Source of the DNA: Blastocatellia bacterium
Lineage (GTDB): Bacteria > Acidobacteriota > Blastocatellia > Pyrinomonadales > Pyrinomonadaceae
Length of the DNA: 45,393 bases
Direction: 5' to 3'
Assembly (NCBI GenBank): GCA_003488005.1
Contig: DNND01000031.1
Span: forward strand, 1 to 45,393
The notes below the pieces were generated by a model that saw nothing but the letters and a program-made list of their open reading frames with translations, did no database searches and was not told the DNA's origin. How positions within the stretch are numbered: position 1 is the first letter of the stretch; each line of letters starts with the position of its first letter. Shown here one piece after another: positions 15,571 through 24,129 of this stretch. Position numbers and translations under genes: made by a program.

Positions 15571-16911
15571 TTAAGGCGTCTTGTTCGTTCTGACCGCAGG
15601 CTTGGTCGTGGTTCGCGTAGCTGGAGGCTTGGGCGCCGAGTTTCCCGTGGGTACGATGCGTCCGTTACGCGTCAGCGCGATGCGTTTGTCGCGGCTCGAG
15701 GCATCATCGACGGCCACGCGAATTGCCCGAAATGTCCCGTCGCGCAATTTGTTGGTGGGGTTGTAAGAGAGCACGTACTGCGTGCGCAGGTCGCGCACAA
15801 TCTCGCTGGCAATCTGCGGCAACTCTGAAATCGATTGCGGGAAGAAGGCTCGGCCGCCTGTTTCCGTTGCCAGTCGATTAATCAACGCAACGGCTTTGTC
15901 GCGCGGGCTCTTGCGAATGAAGCCGGCGTCTTTATCAAGTTCGTTGACGAAACCGATCACATAGATTTGCACGTCTTCTTCGCGCAAGCGCTGGAAGAGT
16001 TGCGGCTCTTTATAGAAACTATTGCGATCCTCGCCGTCAGTGATAACGATTAACGCTCGTCGTCGCCGATCGTTGTCATCGCCCTTTTTGTATTCGGCGA
16101 CGCGCTCAGAACTGAGGTAAACCGCATCGATGATTGCGGTTTGCCCACCCTCAACGTAAAGGCTATCCAGCCCGTCAATTAGAAGATCTTTGCTGGCCGT
16201 AAAGTCCTGGACAGTTTCAATCTTATCGCTGCTGATAAAGCGCACCAGAAATGTCTCATCGCCTGACTTGTTGCTGTTGATGATCGTCTTGCCCGCATCA
16301 ATTACAGCTTGCAACTGCGAACGCAGCGAGCCCGATGTGTCAACCGCCAATCCATAACTAATCGGCACTTCCTCGCGGCTGAAAGTCTCGATGGGTTGTG
16401 GCACGCCGTCTTCGAAAACGTGAAATTCGCTTTCACGAACGTTGTCGATGGGACGATTGTTGCGATCGATGACGCGCACGTTCAGAGTGACCAGCTCCGT
16501 GTTCACCACGATGGTGCTGCCTTCGTCAATCTCTGGTTCAGGAGGCGTCGGAGTTGGCTTTGGTTTAAGGATAGGCGCGGGTGGCGGCTCCCCGAGCGTC
16601 GGCGCGATGCGATCAATCGGCGTGGTCCTGGGAACCGGTGTCGGCGTTGGTGTCGGACGGCTTACCGTTGTTTGAGCAGGAGTTTGTACTGGCCGTGACG
16701 CCGGGATCGGGGTCGGCGTTGGCGTGGGTGTAGGCAGCGTCGAACGCGGCGCAATAGCCGAGCTACGGCGTGGACGCGAATCTTGGCTTCTCGCGGTCAC
16801 AAAGTTGGAACCCACTAAACACGTTGCCGCTGAGACCAGTGCCACAACCAAAGCAAGTTGCTTTGGTCTCAGTCTTCTCGATATCAATCGCTCGTTCGTT
16901 CGTTTCATCAT
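15571..16911 (-). CDS. Secreted VWFA-domain protein with Pro/Thr-rich linker
   Basis: About 446 residues from the ATG at 16911 (a second ATG follows directly). There is an N-terminal hydrophobic export segment, then a ~100-residue Pro/Thr repeat linker (runs of TPTPTP). The VWFA-related domain follows: TELVTLNVRVIDRNNRPIDN, the metal-site motif DTSGS (MIDAS), and VITDGEDRN. Near the end is the ATETGGRAFFPQS-to-YVLSYNPTN stretch diagnostic of the acidobacterial VWFA-related family. Such proteins are exported and probably bind ligands through Mg; no target is known. The next VWFA gene lies 246 bases upstream on the same strand, across a small repeat. Confidence 0.86.
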   Translation of the reverse strand: MMKRTNERLISRRLRPKQLALVVALVSAATCLVGSNFVTARSQDSRPRRSSAIAPRSTLPTPTPTPTPIPASRPVQTPAQTTVSRPTPTPTPVPRTTPIDRIAPTLGEPPPAPILKPKPTPTPPEPEIDEGSTIVVNTELVTLNVRVIDRNNRPIDNVRESEFHVFEDGVPQPIETFSREEVPISYGLAVDTSGSLRSQLQAVIDAGKTIINSNKSGDETFLVRFISSDKIETVQDFTASKDLLIDGLDSLYVEGGQTAIIDAVYLSSERVAEYKKGDDNDRRRRALIVITDGEDRNSFYKEPQLFQRLREEDVQIYVIGFVNELDKDAGFIRKSPRDKAVALINRLATETGGRAFFPQSISELPQIASEIVRDLRTQYVLSYNPTNKLRDGTFRAIRVAVDDASSRDKRIALTRNGRIVPTGNSAPKPPATRTTTKPAVRTNKTP

Positions 16912-17016
16912 TAATATAACTGGATAAAAGTCTGAATAAAGAAAACTAACCACCAGGCGCGGCCGCAAACAGTTTAACCTTTCCCGAATCAGGTGCGAAG
17001 CGATGGCCATCCGTCC

Positions 17017-17074
17017 GTGGCATAGACTTTAAGCTGTGCCAGTCTCAGCAGCCACAGACTAAAGTCTGTGCCAC
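17017..17074. repeat. Inverted repeat, family F (short copy)
   Basis: GTGGCATAGACTTTA at the left and TAAAGTCTGTGCCAC at the right form a 58-base imperfect palindrome between the two VWFA genes. Its ends resemble those of the 358-bp element at 31360-31717 and the half copy near 39919-39935. Confidence 0.8.
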
Positions 17075-17157
17075 TAATCGACGCGCGTCGATGCGGCAGT
17101 TAAGAAAGATGCGTAAGGAGAGTTGATTAGTTGCCGGAAGCCCGCGAGAACCGACCG

Positions 17158-18210
17158 TCATCGAGAGCCGGGAATTGCGTAGTACCCTTCTTTTGATCGC
17201 ACAAACAACCGGGGCAAGCCACGGGGCGGCGTTACTTTCACCTTGATCCGGTGCCAGTGGCCATCGTTGGCGAAATCAGTAGGCTTGTAACCAATCGAAT
17301 ACTGATGCCGCAGCTCGAGCGCGATTTGTTCGAAAATGTCATCCATCTCGGCGGCGCTGCGCGGAAAGAAAGCTTTCCCTCCGGAGACGCCGGCCAGGTC
17401 GTCGAGAATGCTCTGGCCTTCCATGCCGAGGCTGCTGCCCGCATCGTTGCCGCTCAAAATTCCGATGCCATACAAGGTCACATCGGATTCCTTAAGCAGC
17501 CGCCGCAACTCGTTAAAGGTGTAGCGGGAATTGTTGTCCTGGCCGTCGCTGATCAAAAGCAAAGCGCGTTTGGGATGAGCGCCTCGCTGCACTTTTTCGA
17601 CGCCGAGATAGCAGGCGTCATACAGCGCCGTATTGTTTTTTGTTTGCACAAAGGTGAGCTTGTCGAGCACCGCATTGCCGTCGCGCGTCTTATCGAGCAA
17701 GAGCTGCGCCCGGGAATTGAAGGCAATCAAAAAGTATTCATCGGAATCGTGGCTGGTTTGAATAAACTTTGACAGTGCATCGCGTGCCCGCCTTATCTTG
17801 TCGCCGCCCATTGATCCTGAGACGTCGAAAATCACACCAACCGAAACCGGCGAATCGTCGTCGCTAAAGAAAGTTATCTCCTGTGGTTTCTTTTCATCCA
17901 ATACCGTGAAGGCGTTTTTCCCCAAACCGGAAACGTAGCGGCCATAGGTATCGGTGACGGTGACTGTGAACGTGATCAGATCGGTATTGACAATGACCGG
18001 GCCCGCGATTTCGTTGCCCTGCTTCTGGTCCTTCGGCTCTTTCTGTTCTTCAGCAGGCGGAGTTGCGCCCGGCGTTGCTGCGGCCGCGTCGCTTGCTGGT
18101 TTGTCTTCAGTTTTGTTCTGGGCCCATGACCGGGCAGGGAGGATGACAAGCAGAAGTGCCAGCAGGGAAAGTGGAACAAGTTTGGTAACGCGTCCAACCG
18201 GTAGGTACAT
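17158..18210 (-). CDS. Secreted VWFA-domain protein
   Basis: 350 residues from the ATG at 18210 (GCGAGG lies just upstream; the frame is open to 18309). A signal peptide (LLALLLVILPARSWAQ) is followed by an Ala/Pro/Lys-rich linker. The VWFA-related domain has NTDLITFTVTVTDTYGRYVS, the MIDAS motif DVSGSMGG, LLISDGQDN, and the closing SGGKAFFPRSAAEMDDIFEQ, with HQYSIGYKPT after it. It is a paralogue of the neighbouring VWFA protein, with a much shorter linker, and probably arose by duplication. It is secreted or periplasmic; the partner is unknown. Confidence 0.86.
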   Translation of the reverse strand: MYLPVGRVTKLVPLSLLALLLVILPARSWAQNKTEDKPASDAAAATPGATPPAEEQKEPKDQKQGNEIAGPVIVNTDLITFTVTVTDTYGRYVSGLGKNAFTVLDEKKPQEITFFSDDDSPVSVGVIFDVSGSMGGDKIRRARDALSKFIQTSHDSDEYFLIAFNSRAQLLLDKTRDGNAVLDKLTFVQTKNNTALYDACYLGVEKVQRGAHPKRALLLISDGQDNNSRYTFNELRRLLKESDVTLYGIGILSGNDAGSSLGMEGQSILDDLAGVSGGKAFFPRSAAEMDDIFEQIALELRHQYSIGYKPTDFANDGHWHRIKVKVTPPRGLPRLFVRSKEGYYAIPGSR

Positions 18211-18472
18211 GAAACCTCGCGAAAATTTGCAACGTTGGGTTCGCCGACTCAGATAAGGGGCTGCAATACAGATGCTGGGGCGGGGAAGACTGATGCCCGC
18301 GGTCTGCAACTATTGATTGAATCCGGAAAGGACGGACGTGGGAGACGTGGCCGTGCGCTGCTTTCAATTCCAGTCTGTGTCAACTGAAAATCATTGTAAG
18401 ACAGGCGTTGGGGTTGGTAAAGCGGAAAGGGCGGAAGCTTAATTCCGCCCCCTTTGAAGATCAGTGCCTCGG

Positions 18473-19288
18473 CTACGAATGAACTAAAAAAACGTCCCAG
18501 GCCCAACGCCCGACGTGCGAATGTTTTGCGTCATCCACCTTTGCGCGGTAACGAAACGCGTTCCCGTATTGATCGGTCTGCTTCGACTCTTTGTAGTTGA
18601 GAGAGATGGAATCGACGTTCAGGGAGGTCAGCGAGTGCAGTTCGTTGGGCTCCGAGAGGCCGTTATGGTTCATGTCCTGCCAGAGTTCAAGACTGGAAAA
18701 AACGGCATCATCTTGATTTATTAAACCATCACGATTGCCCCCCTTTTCCGAATTGTCAAAATGAGCGAGAGCGAGGAAACCATTATGAGGAGTGGACGCG
18801 GGTTGCGGCGCGGTATAATTACCAAATAACTCGCGCCCACTGTCGATTTTTCCGTTTCCATTGCGGTCGAGTACTAGAAAAGCATCGTCTGAATCCGCCC
18901 GAGTCCATGACAGCCTTTCTGTAACGTGACTAGCATTGCCTGTCATATCAAAGTCAACTCCATTTACTGCGTCGGTCAACTGAAGACCGTCGCCGCCGAC
19001 ATCAACTATCACAGGCGTGGAGCTGCAACCTGGGCCTCCGATGTTGTAGGGACAGCTTGTATCGGGAATCTCCGCCATGCACAGATAAGTCGGCAAAACG
19101 TCCGCGCAGCAAGTGGCGACGTCGAAATTAAAGCTTTGGCCAAAAGGACAGAGGGGCGATGTTGAGCACTGTCCCTGTGCAACCACCGCACTTGTTCCAG
19201 GAAGGCTGTCCAACTCCGACAACCCTATGACAATAAATACCACGAGAGTTGCGAACAGGGTGATTGAGATCCAAATTCCCTTGTGCAT
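18473..19288 (-). CDS. Secreted EF-hand-type calcium-binding protein with Cys-rich N-terminus
   Basis: A 271-residue exported protein. Residues 1-37 contain one hydrophobic signal or anchor segment. A Cys-rich stretch follows (about 40-90, eight cysteines, including CC and two C-x3/5-C spacings). The main domain opens with PVIVDVGGDGLQLTDAVNGV and contains three loops of EF-hand type: DRNGNGKIDSGRE (12-position ligand pattern complete), NRDGLINQDDAVF (partial) and DMNHNGLSEPNE (complete). This VDVGGDGLxLT...ELFG domain occurs in secreted and toxin-associated proteins; the role here is unknown. Only 7 bases separate it from the LolA-like gene upstream, so it is the last gene of a three-gene operon. 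Confidence 0.75.
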   Translation of the reverse strand: MHKGIWISITLFATLVVFIVIGLSELDSLPGTSAVVAQGQCSTSPLCPFGQSFNFDVATCCADVLPTYLCMAEIPDTSCPYNIGGPGCSSTPVIVDVGGDGLQLTDAVNGVDFDMTGNASHVTERLSWTRADSDDAFLVLDRNGNGKIDSGRELFGNYTAPQPASTPHNGFLALAHFDNSEKGGNRDGLINQDDAVFSSLELWQDMNHNGLSEPNELHSLTSLNVDSISLNYKESKQTDQYGNAFRYRAKVDDAKHSHVGRWAWDVFLVHS

Positions 19289-19295
19289 AAGAGTG

Positions 19296-20294
19296 TTAGG
19301 GTCGCAATACTTTCAATTTCTTCTCTTTGACGAATATTCGGCGATCTGAATCCCAGACTGCGTCGGCTTCATTGAACCCAATCGCGAAAGCGCTGTTTTG
19401 AGTTGGCTGATTAATCTCCAAGGTAGTTATCGTATACGTCATCCGAGCTAAGAGATTCCCCTGCTCGTCGAAGCCCTCTAGATCGATAGTGCGTGGAAAC
19501 TCCCCCAAAGCACTCGGGGCGAAATGGTCAAGCCTCATGGTGGTTAGTAGTTTTCCATCAGGCCCCACGCGATCAATCCGAGTTACTCGAAGCTTGCCAT
19601 CCTTAGCCTCTGCCAAGCGCAACCTGAATTTGAATAGGTGCTTGTTTTTAATACCGCCTGGTATGTCCAAGTCAGTTAAAACATCCCCGGTAGTTTCATC
19701 TATGCTCGTCGATTTAACCTCAAGGCGGGATGAACGGTTTTTCCAGGGCGCGCTTGCTGACTTAAAATCTGTCATGCGAAGGGCGCAAAAATGACAATCG
19801 TCATCGTCGATGCTCAAGAAATCAACGGGCATGAAGAGAGGATTGGGTAAGGCACCCGTAGTTTTCATTACATCCTGCTGTTGGTAAGACAAAGTACCTG
19901 ACGCATGGTCAAGAAAATAAAATTGCTTTCCGTCGTATGCTACATCGACATCTGCGAGCAATCCTACATTAGGATCGGTGTGGCATTTCATCTTGTATGA
20001 GTCGCCTTCAGCCCAGTATTCGTAAGATCCCTTTCCCACACGGAAGCTTGCGCCGAACACTGCAACCTTCGCGTCCGCCACTATGTGAATGGACTTAACC
20101 ATTGCATAATTCTGGCGGAGCTTCTCAAGCTCGAGTAAGGATTTTTCTTTTGATTGGTTTGGCCCTACCTGTGGGCTGTCCCCATGCGCGTCCCTGACGA
20201 TAGGGAAAACTACGACGGTCGCGGTGGCGAAAGCGATAACGGCGAGAATCAGACCAGTTGCCAGTTGCAGCCCTTTGCTATTTCTAAGAAACAT
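19296..20294 (-). CDS. Membrane-anchored LolA-like protein
   Basis: 332 residues from the ATG at 20294. One N-terminal membrane segment (GLILAVIAFATATVVVFPIV) is followed by a helical stretch and a beta-rich domain. The architecture, including AKVAVFGASFRVGKGSYEYW, a DGKQFYFLDHASGTLSY segment, and a conversion to FAPSALGEFPRTIDLEGFDE near the end, resembles the LolA/LppX outer-membrane lipoprotein-carrier fold. The similarity is in layout, not in strong motifs. A CHFC pair lies mid-protein. The middle position between a Cys-rich small protein and an EF-hand protein suggests a shared extracytoplasmic job. The frame is open to 20429, but those extra codons overlap the upstream gene. Confidence 0.55.
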   Translation of the reverse strand: MFLRNSKGLQLATGLILAVIAFATATVVVFPIVRDAHGDSPQVGPNQSKEKSLLELEKLRQNYAMVKSIHIVADAKVAVFGASFRVGKGSYEYWAEGDSYKMKCHTDPNVGLLADVDVAYDGKQFYFLDHASGTLSYQQQDVMKTTGALPNPLFMPVDFLSIDDDDCHFCALRMTDFKSASAPWKNRSSRLEVKSTSIDETTGDVLTDLDIPGGIKNKHLFKFRLRLAEAKDGKLRVTRIDRVGPDGKLLTTMRLDHFAPSALGEFPRTIDLEGFDEQGNLLARMTYTITTLEINQPTQNSAFAIGFNEADAVWDSDRRIFVKEKKLKVLRP

Positions 20295-20365
20295 AAAAAC
20301 TCCGCAGCGAACATATACTTGAGAAAGCGTTAGTGACTTTCCGACCGGAAAGTTTACGGTACCGG

Positions 20366-20695
20366 TCAAAGCCCGTCTCTTTCGTTGGCAGTACACAGTC
20401 TCCCGCCAACCGGTTGACCGCAAGCGCACTTAAACGGTAGCAACGGAAAACAGTCCTTAACTCCACAATGTTTACCCAGGTCCTCGGCGGGAACATACCA
20501 ACCGCCAGCTACGTGAACATTCACTGCGGGAAGCGTACTCATCAGCAGATTTGAACAACCGTCTTCGCCTGAGCCGCACCCTACTTCGTCTCCGCAAACC
20601 TGTGCTTGAACGCCCTGGTGTTCGCTAAGATAAACAAAGATTAACGACATCAGTATGAGGACAAAGATGAAGATTATTTGTTTTTGTCTATGCAT
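20366..20695 (-). CDS. Small Cys-rich secreted protein, first gene of operon
   Basis: 109 residues. The signal peptide is FIFVLILMSLIFVYLSEH (about 9-26), with a cleavage-like QAQ. The mature ~78 residues hold ten cysteines in tight spacings (C-x5-C-x6-C, then HCGVKDC, KCACG and a final C), a pattern of a disulfide-stabilised secreted peptide or a metal-binding domain. I recognise no family. Its stop lies 71 bases before the ATG of the LolA-like gene, on the same strand. A plausible promoter is at 20776-20802. The size and cysteine content match the Cys-rich N-terminal part of the third protein of the operon only loosely. Confidence 0.6.
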   Translation of the reverse strand: MHRQKQIIFIFVLILMSLIFVYLSEHQGVQAQVCGDEVGCGSGEDGCSNLLMSTLPAVNVHVAGGWYVPAEDLGKHCGVKDCFPLLPFKCACGQPVGGRLCTANERDGL

Positions 20696-20775
20696 CGCTC
20701 CTCCAAGTGAACGACGGGGCTGAGAGGCATTAATTCGTGAGCAAGCAGCAGGTGACCGAGGTTGTCGAAACCAGT

Positions 20776-20802
20776 CCTATACTCTATGGTTGGGTATGTC
20801 AA
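20776..20802 (-). promoter_or_regulatory. Candidate promoter for the Cys-rich/LolA-like/EF-hand operon
   Basis: On the minus strand TTGACA (20797-20802) is a perfect -35 hexamer; TATAGG (20776-20781) is a fair -10 at a short 15-base spacing. It lies about 80 bases upstream of the first gene. The spacing is below optimal, so the call is tentative. Confidence 0.4.
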
Positions 20803-20941
20803 GCTTCTTCGAAACTGAATAACACTAAATCAGGCTTGCGGCCCCAGGCGTCAAAGAATTTCAAAAGGAACTTCTTCTCGGGGTAACCGTGTATGCAAGG
20901 GCCGAAAGCGAACTGGCAATCTCAATGGTGCCACAACCGCA

Positions 20942-20950
20942 TGCTATACT
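20942..20950 (+). promoter_or_regulatory. Candidate extended -10 promoter for the secretion gene set
   Basis: TGCTATACT matches an extended -10 element (TGn followed by a TATAAT-like hexamer) 35 bases before the ATG of the GspF-like gene. No good -35 hexamer is visible, as is usual for extended -10 promoters. Tentative. Confidence 0.35.
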
Positions 20951-20985
20951 TTCGCGCTGTTTTGTTCCGGGAATTCACTAACTAA

Positions 20986-22227
20986 ATGGCTGAGTTTATT
21001 TGTCGCTTGGGCACGCCGGGGGGCGAGGTCGTAACGCGAACGGTCGAAGCGCCGGGCGTCAACGAAGCACGCGTGCGGCTGGAACGCGAAGGGTTTCGGG
21101 TCTTCAACGTTACGCCGCCGAAGACCAGCGGTGTGACTGCGCTGACGCGGCTGGGATCGCGCGGCGGTCAAGCCAAAGTTAAAGCCAGCGACTTTCTGTT
21201 ATTCAATCAGCAACTGGCGGCCCTGGTCAAAGCCGGCATCCCTATTCTTCAGGCCATCGCCATGCTCCGCAAACGTGCGGCATCGGCGCGGCTGCGCGCG
21301 GTGCTCGGCGATGTTGAGGAACAGATTCGCGGCGGCGCGGCCTTGTCTCAGGCGTTTGCGTCGCAGGGCAGCATCTTTCCAAGGATTTACACCGCATCCA
21401 TTCTTGCCGGTGAACGATCGGGCGCGCTTGATGAAGTACTAAAGCGTTACGTTACTTACATGCGCCGCAACGTCGGGCTGCGACGTAAGATTCGCGGCGC
21501 GCTCGCTTATCCACTTTTTTTGTTAGTTGCATCCGGCGGCATGGTTACGTTCCTGGCAACGTACGTTGTGCCACGCATGTCGGATTTGTTTGCCGGCTTT
21601 GGCACAGAGCTGCCGACTGTTACGCAGATCGTGTTGGGCTTTTCGAAACTACTTGCGGGTAACATTATTTGGTTTGGCCCACTCGTCATCGTCAGCGCGA
21701 TCCTTCTTTTCCTCTGGTCGCGTACCGAGTCTGGTCGTTTCTCGATCGACAGTTTCCTCTTAAAGATTCCGTTGGCCGGCAACTTGATAGTTCAATTGTC
21801 GGTGGCCCAGGTGACACGTTCGTTGGCGACTTTGCTGGCGGGTGGCATTACGTTGGTCGAGTCGTGGGAGATTGCCGCCGAGTCGATAACGAACCGCGCC
21901 CTGCGCCGGCGCAGTTCCGCCATCCTGCCGATGATTCGCGAAGGACGATCGTTTACGGAAAGTTTGGAGTCGGCCGATTGGATGCCGCCGCTGGCGATCG
22001 ACATGGTCGGAATTGGCGAGCGTTCCGGTAGCTTGCGCGAGATGTTGGACGAAGTTGCGGTCTTTTACGATGCCGAGTCGGAAGTAAGACTTGAGCAGTT
22101 GACGACCACGCTTGAGCCTGCGATTCTGTTGGTTATGGGCGGGGTTGTTGTGACCATTCTTTTGGCGATTTACCTGCCCATTATCCAATCGATTTCCAGT
22201 GGAGCGGGCGCCGCGGGTCACCATTAA
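20986..22227 (+). CDS. Type II secretion/type IV pilus inner-membrane protein, GspF/PilC family
   Basis: 413 residues with the two tandem GspF domains that define the family. The first begins at FLLFNQQLAALVKAGIPILQ (about 70-90), the second near 270-290 (VTRSLATLLAGGITLVESWE), each followed by hydrophobic membrane segments; the last spans ~380-402. An N-terminal ~60-residue domain precedes them. The protein forms the inner-membrane platform that couples the assembly ATPase to pseudopilin polymerisation. The ATPase gene follows 36 bases downstream, so the F-E-D order of an operon starts here. No strong Shine-Dalgarno precedes the ATG. Confidence 0.92.
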   Translation: MAEFICRLGTPGGEVVTRTVEAPGVNEARVRLEREGFRVFNVTPPKTSGVTALTRLGSRGGQAKVKASDFLLFNQQLAALVKAGIPILQAIAMLRKRAASARLRAVLGDVEEQIRGGAALSQAFASQGSIFPRIYTASILAGERSGALDEVLKRYVTYMRRNVGLRRKIRGALAYPLFLLVASGGMVTFLATYVVPRMSDLFAGFGTELPTVTQIVLGFSKLLAGNIIWFGPLVIVSAILLFLWSRTESGRFSIDSFLLKIPLAGNLIVQLSVAQVTRSLATLLAGGITLVESWEIAAESITNRALRRRSSAILPMIREGRSFTESLESADWMPPLAIDMVGIGERSGSLREMLDEVAVFYDAESEVRLEQLTTTLEPAILLVMGGVVVTILLAIYLPIIQSISSGAGAAGHH

Positions 22228-22263
22228 TTTCCCGGCGCAGTTTCACCAAGCATTAAATTTTTT

Positions 22264-23958
<1,695 letters not shown>

Positions 23959-24129
23959 TGATTGGTCCCGGATGGTTCAGACATTGAGCCAAGTAAAATG
24001 CCGTTTTAAGGAACTGGAGTTTTCGGCCTGCGTGTAAGAAAACGAGGCCGGAGCAGTTGCATCCTGGCTTTCTGAACGGCATTATTAGCCCACGTTCGGA
24101 CCGCCACCTCCCCTGAAGAGAGATAAAAA

